This document shows positions 7,251 to 15,451 of a stretch of 64,000 nucleotides of DNA, in pieces. The translations under genes and the position numbers were made by a program. The stretch covers positions 13,230-77,229 of the forward strand of contig JBAXUY010000004.1 of the NCBI GenBank assembly GCA_037129475.1, written 5' to 3'. How positions within the stretch are numbered: the stretch's first letter is position 1; each line of letters starts with the position of its first letter. A model generated the notes under the pieces. The model was given only the letters and a program-made list of their open reading frames with translations. It was not told where the DNA came from and did not search any database. This stretch comes from RGVT01 sp037129475 (GTDB lineage: Bacteria > Planctomycetota > Planctomycetia > Pirellulales > UBA1268).

Positions 7251-9172
7251 ATTTCGTACGGGCCGACAAGATGGTCAGGCGGCTGTCGAAAAAAGCGGCG
7301 ATCCTGCTCGTCGTCCATGCGGGCCTGTTCGTGTTTTCGTTTTTCCTCGCCTTTTTCACCCGCAACGACTTCAGCTTCAGCGGCGACTGGCTGCCGGTGT
7401 TTGCCGCCACGGTGGGCGGCGTGGTCGTGCTCAAGCTGATCGTGTTCTACACGCTCGGGCTTTGCCACGTGTCGTGGCGACGGGTGTCGTTCGGCGACCT
7501 CACGGCGCTACTCTGGGCGGCCACGCTCACGATGCTGATCATGGCCACGATCGACGGCCTCTTCCTCTCGACGGGCCGTATTCCCGGCATCAAACGCGTC
7601 CCGCGGAGCGTGATCCTGCTCGACTGGGCCTCCACGATCCTGCTCGTGGGCGGCATGCGCACACTGTGGCGGAGTTTCTACGAAGAGCTGCGGCCGCTGT
7701 TCCATGCCACGCCCGCAACATCGGCCCTCATCATCGGCGCCAGCCAAGCCGGCGAATTGCTCGCCCGCAACCTCAAGACGACGTCCAACAGCCCCTACCA
7801 CATCGTCGGGTTCCTCGACGACGACACGTCGCTCCATGGCAACCGCTTTTCCGGCATCGAGGTGCTCGGCTCGATCGACCGGGCGAGCATGGAAGTGGCC
7901 CGCCGCCGAGTCAAGGAGGTGCTCGTGCAGTCCGGCACGCTCACCGGCAAGCGATTTCGCAGGCTATTCGACGAGTGCGCCGCAGCCGGTGCCACGGTGA
8001 AAGTCATCCCGGCCATCGACGAGCTGCTTGGCGAGAAGAACGGCGACCAGAAGCATGTCCGGCTCCGCGAAGTGGAGATCAAGGATCTTCTGCGCCGTGA
8101 GCCCATCCGGCTCGACGACACGGCGGTCGCCAGGCTCGTCGCCGGCCGCACCGTCATGGTCACGGGCGCCGGCGGCTCGATCGGCTCGGAGATCTGCCGG
8201 CAGGTGCTCCGTTACCACCCGGCCAAGCTCCTGCTCGTGGAGCGCGGTGAAAACTCGCTGTTCCTCATCGAGCAGGAGTTTTCCCGGCTGACCCCGCGGC
8301 CTGCCTTCGAGCCCCTGATCGCCGACGTCACCGACGAAGACCGCATCGATCAGATCATGGCCGACCACAAGCCGGCGGTCATCTTCCATGCAGCGGCCCA
8401 CAAGCACGTGCCCATGATGGAGTGGAACCCGGCCGAGGCGATCAAGAACAACTGTCTCGGCACGCGCTCGCTCGCGCGGCTGGCCGACAAGCACGGCGTG
8501 GGCGCGTTCGTGTCGATCTCCACCGACAAGGCCGTGCATCCCTCGAGCGTGATGGGCTGCTCCAAGTTGATCGCCGAACGCTACGTCCAGGCATTCTCGA
8601 AGGATTCGCGGACAAAGTTCATCGTGGTGCGGTTCGGCAACGTGCTCGCGAGCAACGGCAGCGTGGTGCCGATCTTCCAGGAGCAGATCCGCCGCGGTGG
8701 GCCGATCACGGTCACGCACCCCGACATCGAGCGGTATTTCATGATGATCCCCGAGGCTTCGCAGCTGGTTCTGCAGGCCGGCGCCATGGGCGAAGGCGGC
8801 GAGATCTTCGTGCTCGACATGGGGGAGAGCGTGAAGATCGTGGATCTGGCCCACGACCTGATCACCCTCTCGGGTCTCGCCGAAGACGATATCGACATCG
8901 AGTTCACCGGCCTGCGCCCCGGCGAGAAGCTCTACGAAGAACTCTATTTCGACGACGAGCGGCGGCTGCCCACGCCGCATCCGAAGGTGTTTTGCGCGAT
9001 GCACCGGCCTGCCGAACTGGCCGAGATCGAGGGGGTTCTGGAAGAATTGCGGGAGGTGCTCGACGATCCGCCCGACGAGGTGCGGCGCCGCCTGAAAAAA
9101 CTCGTCCCCGAGTACCGCCAGGAGCACGAACGGCAGGAACGCACGAATGCCGAGGTGAAAGTCGATGCATAA
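7247..9172 (+). CDS. Membrane-bound nucleotide-sugar 4,6-dehydratase (WbpM/PglF/CapD type)
   Basis: A 641-residue protein with four N-terminal membrane segments (residues about 15-150), a first Rossmann-like domain (GASQAGE near 165) and a catalytic extended-SDR domain (TGAGGSIGSE from residue 306). The active-site region reads STDKAVHPSSVMGCSK, so the classical Tyr of YxxxK is Met436 with Lys440. This is the Met-Lys arrangement of WbpM-type UDP-GlcNAc 4,6-dehydratases. The expected product is a UDP-4-keto-6-deoxy-hexosamine for the aminotransferase that overlaps its 3' end by 8 bp. Confidence 0.93.
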   Translation: MNFVRADKMVRRLSKKAAILLVVHAGLFVFSFFLAFFTRNDFSFSGDWLPVFAATVGGVVVLKLIVFYTLGLCHVSWRRVSFGDLTALLWAATLTMLIMATIDGLFLSTGRIPGIKRVPRSVILLDWASTILLVGGMRTLWRSFYEELRPLFHATPATSALIIGASQAGELLARNLKTTSNSPYHIVGFLDDDTSLHGNRFSGIEVLGSIDRASMEVARRRVKEVLVQSGTLTGKRFRRLFDECAAAGATVKVIPAIDELLGEKNGDQKHVRLREVEIKDLLRREPIRLDDTAVARLVAGRTVMVTGAGGSIGSEICRQVLRYHPAKLLLVERGENSLFLIEQEFSRLTPRPAFEPLIADVTDEDRIDQIMADHKPAVIFHAAAHKHVPMMEWNPAEAIKNNCLGTRSLARLADKHGVGAFVSISTDKAVHPSSVMGCSKLIAERYVQAFSKDSRTKFIVVRFGNVLASNGSVVPIFQEQIRRGGPITVTHPDIERYFMMIPEASQLVLQAGAMGEGGEIFVLDMGESVKIVDLAHDLITLSGLAEDDIDIEFTGLRPGEKLYEELYFDDERRLPTPHPKVFCAMHRPAELAEIEGVLEELREVLDDPPDEVRRRLKKLVPEYRQEHERQERTNAEVKVDA

Positions 9173-10454
9173 TCCCCGCCTGTCGGTGATCCCCGAGGCC
9201 CGCTCGTCGATCGGCGCGGTAGCAGCCGGCATCCGCGTGCCCTTCGTGCGGCCGGCGCTGCCGGCGTTCGAAAACGTCCGCGAAGCCTACGAGGAGATCC
9301 TGCGCGGCGGCCAGCTCACGAAGGGCCGCTACGTGGAGTCGCTCGAGTATGCCCTCGCCAAGCGGCTCGGCGTGCGCCACTGTGTGGCCGTCAGCAGCTG
9401 CACGGTGGGGCTGATGCTCGTCTACAAAGCCCTCGACCTCTCGGCCGGCAGCTGCCGGAGCCGGCGTGGGGGCGCGGAAGGCTGTGCCGTGGGCGCGATG
9501 GAGCAGTTGTCGCGGTTCGGGATGGTGCGGTCGGGCGGCCGCAGCGAGCCGGTCGGCGAGGTGATCATTCCGAGCTTCACGTTCCTCGCGGCCCCGGCAG
9601 CCATCGCGTGGAACAACCTTCGGCCCGTGTTCGTCGATGTCGACATGCATTCGACCAACGTGTCGACGCAGGCCGTGGCCGCCGCGATCACGCCACGCAC
9701 CGTCGCGATCGCCGCCTGCCACAACTTCGGCAATCCGTGCGACATGGCGGGGCTCGAGGCGCTCGCCGCCGAGCATTCGCTGCCGCTGGTGATCGATGCG
9801 GCGCATGGGTTTGGCGCTTCGATGCACGGCCGGCCCGTCGGCAAGGGAGGCACGGCGCAGGTGTTCAGCCTGTCGCCCACGAAATTGCTCGTGGCCGGTG
9901 AGGGGGGCATCGTGGCCACCGACTGCGACTGCCTCGCCCACTTCGTCCGTCTCGGCCGCGAATATGGCAACGACGGCTCCTACGACGCACTGTTTTCGGG
10001 CGTCAACGGCCGCATGCCCGAATTGAGCGCCGCGACGGCCCTCGCGGGCCTCGACATTCTCGACGAGGTGGCCGCCGCACGCCGGAAGATCGCGGCGTTC
10101 TACCGGAACGAGCTCTCCTATCTGCCCGGCGTCGGCTTCGTGGAGGAGGCCCGCGGCGCCCAGTCGAGCCACAAGGATTTTTCGATCACGATTGATCCAG
10201 GAAAGTTCGGCATGTCGCGCGACGCCCTGCGGCGCGTGCTCGCAGATCGCGGCATCGAAACCCGCACGTACTACAATCCGCCGTGTCATCGCCAGACAGC
10301 ATTCGAGCATTTTTACGACCGCAGCCGGGCCCTGCCCGTCACGGAGATGCTCTCCGCGCGGAGCCTCTCGCTGCCGCTCGGGGCCCATGTCGACGAAACG
10401 GTGGCGGCGGAGGTGTGCGAGACGATCGCCAACGCGAAGCACGCGCTCTCGTGA
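9165..10454 (+). CDS. DegT/DnrJ/EryC1/StrS aminotransferase (PglE-like)
   Basis: A 429-residue PLP enzyme expected to transaminate the 4-keto sugar made by the preceding dehydratase. Visible motifs are GGQLTKGRYVESLE near residue 48, the VDVDMHSTNV strand near 160, DAAHGFGA near 210, and the PLP lysine K240 in FSLSPTKLL. The C-terminal part TRTYYNPPCHRQTAF is typical. Residues about 93-130, just before EVIIPSFTF, form an insertion rich in Gly, Arg and Ser that is absent from usual family members. It overlaps the dehydratase by 8 bp and the next gene by GTGA. Confidence 0.92.
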   Translation: MHNPRLSVIPEARSSIGAVAAGIRVPFVRPALPAFENVREAYEEILRGGQLTKGRYVESLEYALAKRLGVRHCVAVSSCTVGLMLVYKALDLSAGSCRSRRGGAEGCAVGAMEQLSRFGMVRSGGRSEPVGEVIIPSFTFLAAPAAIAWNNLRPVFVDVDMHSTNVSTQAVAAAITPRTVAIAACHNFGNPCDMAGLEALAAEHSLPLVIDAAHGFGASMHGRPVGKGGTAQVFSLSPTKLLVAGEGGIVATDCDCLAHFVRLGREYGNDGSYDALFSGVNGRMPELSAATALAGLDILDEVAAARRKIAAFYRNELSYLPGVGFVEEARGAQSSHKDFSITIDPGKFGMSRDALRRVLADRGIETRTYYNPPCHRQTAFEHFYDRSRALPVTEMLSARSLSLPLGAHVDETVAAEVCETIANAKHALS

Positions 10455-11512
10455 TCGCCGCTGCGCCTTCCATGCCTCTCATCGTCTTCTGGTCGGTGTG
10501 GTCGCTCACGGCGCTGATCGCGTCGGCGCTCCTGTCCGCCAAGTTGATCGATTGGGCCGCGGCCCGCGGGGCGGTTGACGTTCCCAACGCCCGTAGCAGC
10601 CACAGCCGGGCCACGCCCCGCGGGGGTGGGCTGGCGATCGTGGCGGTCGCAGCCGTGGCCGGCGCGGTCGTCTGCCTGCTGCACCCCGAGTCGATTCGGT
10701 CCGTTCTCGGCCTGATTCTGCCGGCGCTCGTGATCGCGGCCGTGAGCTGGCTCGACGACGTGCGCTCGCTGCCGAACCGCGTCCGGTTCGCGGTGCATCT
10801 CGGCTGTGCGGCTGCGACCGTGGCAGTTCTGGGGCCGGTGCAGAGCGTCGATCTCGGCTCGTTCGGCACGCTTGATTTCGGTCCGGCAGCATGGCCGCTC
10901 ACGCTGCTCTGGATCGTGGGGCTCACGAACGCCTTCAACTTCATGGACGGCATCGATGGCATCGCCGGCATCACGGCGGGGATATCCGCGGCGGCGATTG
11001 CGGCCGTCGCAGCAGTCGTACAAGCCCCGGCGATCGGGGGCATTGCCGCGGCATGCGCAACGGCATCGTGCGGCTTTCTCACCTGCAATTGGCAGCCGGC
11101 GAGAATCTTCATGGGCGACGTCGGCAGCGCGTTCTGCGGCTTCGTGCTCGCCGTGCTGCCGCTTGCGTTTCCAGCGCATGCAGTCCCGACCGCCGTGGCT
11201 GTCGCCGCAGCGGCTCTGTGGCCGTTCATTTTCGACACGGCGTACACGATCGTGCGGCGGCTGCGCAAACGGGAAAACATCTTCCGGGCGCACCGCAGCC
11301 ATCTCTACCAGCGGCTGGTGATCGCGGGCTGGTCGCACGCGGTCGTGTCGACGCTGTATGGAGTGCTCTCGGCGCTGGCGGCCGTGTGCGCCGTGGTGCC
11401 GCTCATCGCGCCAGAGTGGAGAGCGGCTGCAGATATCGGCGCCGGCGCCACGATCGGTCTCGGGACCGTATTCCTGCTTGCGCTCGTGTTCGTTTCGGAA
11501 CAAAATACGTAG
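10451..11512 (+). CDS. Polyprenyl-phosphate sugar-1-phosphate transferase (WecA/MraY family, GT4 membrane)
   Basis: A polytopic membrane enzyme that moves a HexNAc-1-phosphate to undecaprenyl phosphate. Family motifs present are SWLDDVRSLPNRVRF (Asp-Asp pair), NAFNFMDGIDGIAG, NWQPARIFMGDVGSAF and the C-terminal HRSHLYQRL histidine motif. The GTG at 10451 gives a GTGA overlap with the aminotransferase stop; ATG 10472 is an alternative that removes seven residues. The TAG stop (11510-11512) is supplied by the next palindromic repeat. This is one of two lipid-linking transferases in the run, the other being the small sugar transferase that follows. Confidence 0.9.
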   Translation: MIAAAPSMPLIVFWSVWSLTALIASALLSAKLIDWAAARGAVDVPNARSSHSRATPRGGGLAIVAVAAVAGAVVCLLHPESIRSVLGLILPALVIAAVSWLDDVRSLPNRVRFAVHLGCAAATVAVLGPVQSVDLGSFGTLDFGPAAWPLTLLWIVGLTNAFNFMDGIDGIAGITAGISAAAIAAVAAVVQAPAIGGIAAACATASCGFLTCNWQPARIFMGDVGSAFCGFVLAVLPLAFPAHAVPTAVAVAAAALWPFIFDTAYTIVRRLRKRENIFRAHRSHLYQRLVIAGWSHAVVSTLYGVLSALAAVCAVVPLIAPEWRAAADIGAGATIGLGTVFLLALVFVSEQNT

Positions 11513-11604
11513 CGACAGGCCTCCAGGCCTGTCGGAAAACCACGACTCGCCAGGCCTGGAGGCCTGTCGCCACATACTCGACAGGCCTGGAGGCCTGTCG
11601 CTAC
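11509..11604. repeat. Palindromic repeats in opposite orientations
   Basis: One forward and two inverted family A copies, occupying the complete gap between the two transferase genes. The forward TAG is the stop of the WecA-like gene. The last inverted CTAC ends 3 bp before the ATG of the next gene. Confidence 0.9.
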
Positions 11605-11607
11605 ATC

Positions 11608-12228
11608 ATGCTCTACGCCCGATTCATCAAGCGCGGTTGCGACATCGTGGCAGCTGCGGCGATCCTGATCCTCACGCTGCCGCTGTTCGCGGTCGTGTGG
11701 ATCGCCGTGCGGATCGCGCTCGGCGCGCCGGTGCTCTACTTCTCCGAGCGGGCCGGCAAGGGCGGTCGCCCGTTCCTGCTCGCCAAGTTTCGCTCGATGA
11801 CCAATGCCACCGGCCCCGACGGCACCCTGCTGCCCGACGCCGAGCGGCTCACGCCGTTTGGTCGGTTGCTCCGCCGCACGAGCCTCGACGAACTGCCCCA
11901 ACTGTTCAGCGTCCTCACCGGCTCAATGAGCATGATCGGGCCCCGGCCGCTGCCGCTTCGCTACCTTTCCCGGTACTCCCCTCGGCAGGCCCGCAGGCTC
12001 GAAGCGGTGCCCGGGCTCACGGGCTGGGCCCAGATTCATGGCCGGAATTCGCTCGACTGGCCCACCCGGCTGGAGCTCGACGTGCAGTATGTCGATATGC
12101 TGAATCGCTGGTATGCCCCGCTCCTCGACCTGTGGATCGCCTTGTGCACGGTGGTGCAGCTTGCCTGGCAGGCCCTCACCGGCCGCGGCATCGCCGCCCC
12201 CGGCTCCGCCACGATGACTGAATTGTAG
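11608..12228 (+). CDS. Small bacterial sugar transferase (PglC/WcaJ-C type)
   Basis: A 206-residue monotopic phosphoglycosyl transferase. One N-terminal hydrophobic segment (DIVAAAAILILTLPLFAVVW) is followed by the family motifs YFSERAGKGGRPFLLAKFRSM, RRTSLDELPQLFSVLTG and MSMIGPRPLP, then PGLTGWAQIHGRN. The minimal PglC-like size is typical of enzymes that use UDP-diNAcBac-type substrates, matching the dehydratase/aminotransferase upstream. The start lies right after an inverted repeat, and the stop shares one base with the GTG of the acyl carrier gene. Confidence 0.93.
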   Translation: MLYARFIKRGCDIVAAAAILILTLPLFAVVWIAVRIALGAPVLYFSERAGKGGRPFLLAKFRSMTNATGPDGTLLPDAERLTPFGRLLRRTSLDELPQLFSVLTGSMSMIGPRPLPLRYLSRYSPRQARRLEAVPGLTGWAQIHGRNSLDWPTRLELDVQYVDMLNRWYAPLLDLWIALCTVVQLAWQALTGRGIAAPGSATMTEL

Positions 12229-12500
12229 TGAATCCCCTCGACGCCATCATCACCGCCATCCGCACCGTGCTTCGCGACACCGGCCGCGACGCTCGCGAGA
12301 TCTCCCCCGGGATGCTCCTGGCCGCCGACCTCGGCCTCGACTCGCTCGACCTCGCGCAGACGATCGTGCTCCTCGAGCGTTCGCTCGGCGTCGATCCGTT
12401 TCGGGCACCGGCCGCGACCGCCCCGCGGCCCACGATCCGCACCGTCTCCGATCTCGTCGCCATCTACACAACCGCCCTCGCTTCCCCCCAATCACCATGA
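12228..12500 (+). CDS. Acyl carrier protein
   Basis: A 90-residue carrier domain with the phosphopantetheine attachment motif DLGLDSLDL (Ser39). It starts at a GTG that overlaps the previous TAG by one base, and its stop overlaps the ligase ATG. An Ala/Pro-rich linker (APAATAPRPTIRT) lies before the last helix. It is not in a fatty-acid synthesis neighbourhood. It sits between a sugar transferase and an AMP-forming ligase, suggesting it carries an activated acyl group for sugar modification rather than for lipids. Confidence 0.9.
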   Translation: MNPLDAIITAIRTVLRDTGRDAREISPGMLLAADLGLDSLDLAQTIVLLERSLGVDPFRAPAATAPRPTIRTVSDLVAIYTTALASPQSP

Positions 12501-13861
12501 CCACCGCCGCCAACGCCACCACGATCGCCCACCTCGCCGACGCGCCGGCCGAAGACCGGCTTGCATCGGCCATCGCTCTCGTCGCCCGCCAGTTCCCCGA
12601 CCGCACTGCGATCGTCGCAAACGCCGGCGGCGAAGCCCGCCGCGTCATCGACTATGCCACGCTCACCGCCGCGATCGCGAAGCTCGAAGGCGAACTCGCC
12701 GTGGCGCGGCCGGTGGGGATCGTGGCCCGCGCCAAGCGTGTCGAGTCGCTCGTGGTGATCGCCGCAGCCTGTGGCCGGGAGCATGTGCCGGTGGCGTTCC
12801 TCGCCGAGGATGCCCGCGATCTCGTCGGCGAACTCCGCGACTGGGTGCCCCTCGACGACTCGCTCGCGTTGCCCGCCGGGGCGGCCGCAGGCCCGCGGCG
12901 CGAGTTTGAAACCGTGCCGCCGCAGGTGGTCGTGGCCACGAGCGGCACGAGCGGCCCACCGAAGCTCGTCGACCACTCGTGGGATTCGCTCCTCGCCGCC
13001 GCACGGCTGGCCGAGCAGTGGCACGGCCGCGGCTGGCTGCTCGTCTACGACGCCACGCGCTGGGCGGGTCTCCAGGTGTGGCTCCAGGCGCTGCTCACGG
13101 CCGGCCGGCTCGTGGTGCCGGCCTCCCGCGATCCCGATCTCGTGGCCAAGGCGTGCGTCGATGAAGACGTCTCGATCCTGCCGGCCACGCCCACGCTCCT
13201 GCGTCGCCTGATCGCGTCAGGCGACCGTGCAGTGGTCTCCACCATGAAGCTCGACCGGATCACGCTCGGCGGCGAAGCGGCCGACGCACAGCTTTTGGAG
13301 CAGGCCAAGGCGTTGTTTCCGAAGGCAAAAATCACGCATGTCTACGCCACCACGGAACTCGGCGAAGTGTTTCGCGTGACCGACGGCGAAGCAGGGTTTC
13401 CGGTGGAGTGGATCGGCCGGCCGCTGCCGGGGGGCGCGCGACTTTCGATGCGGCGCGACGGCGAGCTGCTCGTGCAGCTCTCGCGCGACACCGCCGAGGT
13501 GGCCACGGGTGATCTCGTGGAGCGGCGTGGCAAGCGGTTCGAGTTCACGGGCCGGCGGAGCGACGTGATCGTGGTGGGCGGGGCGAAGGTGTTCCCGAAA
13601 CGCGTCGAGGAGATTCTGCGCGGCGTGCCCGGCATCGCCGATGCGCGGGTCTACGGCCTGCCGAGCGCGATCACAGGCGAGCTCGTGGCGGCGGAGATCG
13701 TGATCCACGAGCCGCTGCCGGCGGGCACCACGCCCGACCAGGTGCGCTCGGCGGCGCTCGCCGTCTGCCGCGAGCGGCTCGAAGCCCACGGCGTGCCGCG
13801 GGTCGTGGACGTCGTCAAGAAGCTCACCCTCACCCCCGCCGGCAAAATCCCCCGCCGCTAA
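12497..13861 (+). CDS. AMP-forming acyl/amino-acid ligase (ANL superfamily)
   Basis: A 454-residue adenylating enzyme, slightly short for the family. Motifs: phosphate-binding loop TSGTSGPPKLV near residues 148-158, YATTELGE near 288, the hinge region TGDLVERRGKRFEFTGRRSD near 336-356, and the C-terminal catalytic lysine in TPAGKIPRR at the extreme end. It probably activates a carboxylic acid and loads it on the overlapping carrier protein (ATGA junction). The shortened N-terminal part suggests a small or unusual acid. Substrate not predictable from the motifs alone. Confidence 0.88.
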   Translation: MTTAANATTIAHLADAPAEDRLASAIALVARQFPDRTAIVANAGGEARRVIDYATLTAAIAKLEGELAVARPVGIVARAKRVESLVVIAAACGREHVPVAFLAEDARDLVGELRDWVPLDDSLALPAGAAAGPRREFETVPPQVVVATSGTSGPPKLVDHSWDSLLAAARLAEQWHGRGWLLVYDATRWAGLQVWLQALLTAGRLVVPASRDPDLVAKACVDEDVSILPATPTLLRRLIASGDRAVVSTMKLDRITLGGEAADAQLLEQAKALFPKAKITHVYATTELGEVFRVTDGEAGFPVEWIGRPLPGGARLSMRRDGELLVQLSRDTAEVATGDLVERRGKRFEFTGRRSDVIVVGGAKVFPKRVEEILRGVPGIADARVYGLPSAITGELVAAEIVIHEPLPAGTTPDQVRSAALAVCRERLEAHGVPRVVDVVKKLTLTPAGKIPRR

Positions 13862-13867
13862 CATCCC

Positions 13868-13893
13868 GTAGCGACGGGCCTCCAGGCCTGTCG
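13868..13893 (+). repeat. Single palindromic repeat, family A
   Basis: One forward copy with the ACGGG variant arm, located between the ligase and reductase genes, 7 bp after the ligase stop. Confidence 0.88.
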
Positions 13894-13940
13894 AAACCAC
13901 CGCCGTCCCCCGAACAGCCGAGCCGACTGTCCCACTTCCC

Positions 13941-14660
13941 ATGCCCACCTCCCTCGTCTCCGGCGGATCGCGTGGGCTCGGGCTGGCTGTCGTGGAGCGG
14001 CTGCTCGAGCGGGGCGACCGCGTGGCCACGTTCTCGCGGTCCGGCTCCGAGAGCCTGGCGAAGCTCGTCGCCCGGCATCCGGGCCGGCTGCACGCTGAAA
14101 CGCTCGACGCCGCCGACGGCGCCGCCGTGCGCGGCTTCGTGGACCGTGTGGCTGCCACATTTGGCTCGATCGACCACTGCGTTGCGAATGCGGCGATCGC
14201 CCACGAGGGCGTGCTCGCCACGATGGCCGACGCCGAGATCGACGCGATGCTCGCGGTGAACCTCCGCGGCTCGATCGTGCTCGTGCGCGAGGTGGTGCGG
14301 CAGATGCTCGTGGGTGCGGAGCAGCCGTCGATCACGCTCGTCTCATCGGTGGTGGCCGCGCAGGGCAGCCCTGGGCTCGCCGTCTACGCGGCCACGAAAG
14401 CCGGCCTCGAAGGCTTTGCCCGGAGCCTGGCCCGCGAGCTCGGGCCGCGGGGCATTCGCGTCAATGCAGTCGCCCCGGGCTTTCTCGAAACAGATCTCTC
14501 CGCGTCCCTCTCAGCGGAAAACCGTAGCCGCATCGCCCGGCGCACGCCACTCGGCCGCCTCGGTCTACCGGCCGACGTGGTGGGCGCGATCGATTTCCTC
14601 TCAAGCCCCCGCGCCAGCTTCATCACGGGCCAAGTGCTCACAATCGCCGGCGGCGCGTAA
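13941..14660 (+). CDS. Short-chain dehydrogenase/reductase (FabG-like)
   Basis: A 239-residue SDR with the NAD(P) motif GGSRGLG at residues 8-14, NAAIAH near 83-88, catalytic Ser135/136, Tyr149 and Lys153 (YAATK), and the typical C-terminal PADVVGAIDFLSSPRASFITGQVLTIAGG. It belongs functionally with the carrier protein and ligase, most simply as a ketoreductase acting on a carrier-bound acyl group, although a free sugar or acid substrate cannot be excluded. A fragment of a second, diverged copy survives at 15401-15451. Confidence 0.92.
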   Translation: MPTSLVSGGSRGLGLAVVERLLERGDRVATFSRSGSESLAKLVARHPGRLHAETLDAADGAAVRGFVDRVAATFGSIDHCVANAAIAHEGVLATMADAEIDAMLAVNLRGSIVLVREVVRQMLVGAEQPSITLVSSVVAAQGSPGLAVYAATKAGLEGFARSLARELGPRGIRVNAVAPGFLETDLSASLSAENRSRIARRTPLGRLGLPADVVGAIDFLSSPRASFITGQVLTIAGGA

Positions 14661-14661
14661 C

Positions 14662-14763
14662 GTAGCGACAGGCCTCCAGGCCTGCCGAATGTGTCTGGCG
14701 TAGCGACAGGCCTCCAGGCCTGTCGAATGTGTCTGGCGTAGCGACGGGCCTCCTGGACTGTCA
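14662..14763 (+). repeat. Palindromic repeat cluster, 38-bp period
   Basis: Three family A copies, the last one degraded (CTCCTGGACTGTC), separated by a GAATGTGTCTGGC linker that is also seen after the repeats at 17503. Confidence 0.88.
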
Positions 14764-14821
14764 ACGGACAGGCGACTTGCCTTTCCTGCGCCCGCGCGAA
14801 AGAGCATCGCCACGTGAGGGC

Positions 14822-15134
14822 TCAATACACCTCGTCATGCGTCCCAACGGTGAGCAGCGTGATCGTCTCAGCCTCAACGCCACGGATCACTTCAGGCGGC
14901 CCCACCTCGAACACGATTCGAATGCTATACGTAACGCTACACGCCCAACATCCTTGAAGATCCCCTCGGAGCTTGTGGGATTTCAACGACGGGGGCAAAC
15001 ATGTCGGCTTCAAGAAGTTCCACAGCATCCCGAATCTGCTTGCCGAGATCTGGAGAGTGCTTCGAAGCACGTTTCGCAGAACGGCGAAACGTGGCTGTGA
15101 CGTAAACGTGGCGAACCGAGCTTTCGGACATCAA
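14822..15134 (-). pseudogene. RelE/YafQ-family toxin, frameshifted
   Basis: The 5' part (from ATG 15134) encodes VRHVYVTATFRRSAKRASKH and continues to FAPVVEI. The 3' part in another frame encodes SHKLRGDLQGCWACSVTYSI then LLTVGTHDEVY, the characteristic C-terminal half of YafQ-type mRNA interferases (HKLxGxLxGxWxCSV and IGTHDEVY). Dropping one base near 14979-14984 would join the frames. The start overlaps the antitoxin stop (ATGA). It could be a true null allele, a sequence error, or rarely a recoding site. Confidence 0.75.
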
Positions 15135-15346
15135 TTCTCGAGATCTTTCGCGATCTCATCGAGATTGAGAAGGCTAGCCCTGCCAGCAGCACGGTCAGCG
15201 CGTGCCTCGCGTACATCAGCCACAACACGCTCCCGTTCGCGCTCAACAAGCCGACGCCGAACGAGGTGGACGAGTTCAGCCTGCTCGTCGACGGATAGCC
15301 GATCAACTGCTTCGAGGACTTCGTCGAACGCCAGTTTTCGAATCAT
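15131..15346 (-). CDS. Antitoxin of the RelE/YafQ-type pair
   Basis: A 71-residue helical, highly charged protein starting MIRKLAFDEVLEAVDRLSVD. ATG 15346 is preceded by GGAGG at about 9 bp. The gene overlaps the toxin by 4 bp in the normal antitoxin-toxin order. The sequence resembles the short addiction-module proteins that pair with ParE/RelE toxins in planctomycetes (helix with DEQAELVHLVRRRL, then a C-terminal toxin-binding tail). The in-frame extension upstream is not needed. Confidence 0.75.
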   Translation of the reverse strand: MIRKLAFDEVLEAVDRLSVDEQAELVHLVRRRLVERERERVVADVREARADRAAGRASLLNLDEIAKDLEN

Positions 15347-15371
15347 GCTTTGAGCCTCCGGACATCCTGCG

Positions 15372-15405
15372 GTTATAAGTGTACGGAAGTCTATCTTCTG
15401 GTCAA
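15372..15405 (-). promoter_or_regulatory. Candidate sigma70-type promoter of the antitoxin/toxin pair
   Basis: On the - strand TTGACC (15405-15400) is followed after 16 bp by TACACT, with an overlapping TATAAC further on. The position is 25-60 bp upstream of the antitoxin ATG. Match by eye only; the -35 overlaps the SDR gene relic. Confidence 0.35.
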
Positions 15406-15451
15406 CGCCATCGCCCCCGGGTTTCTCGAAACAGACCTCTCCGCCTCGTAG
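15401..15451 (+). pseudogene. Relic of a second short-chain reductase gene
   Basis: Sixteen codons followed by TAG read VNAIAPGFLETDLSAS. They match residues about 174-189 of the intact reductase (VNAVAPGFLETDLSAS) with differences almost only at third codon positions. That pattern indicates a former coding paralogue, not a recent duplication. Its terminal TAG lies at the start of another palindromic repeat. Confidence 0.7.

Noticed and set aside
7964..9232. Long - strand frames opposite the dehydratase and the aminotransferase
   Set aside because: His/Arg/Gly-rich antisense translations with no recognisable domain.
10313..11575. Long - strand frames opposite the WecA-like gene
   Set aside because: Antisense shadows of a membrane protein gene; they begin in translated palindromic repeats.
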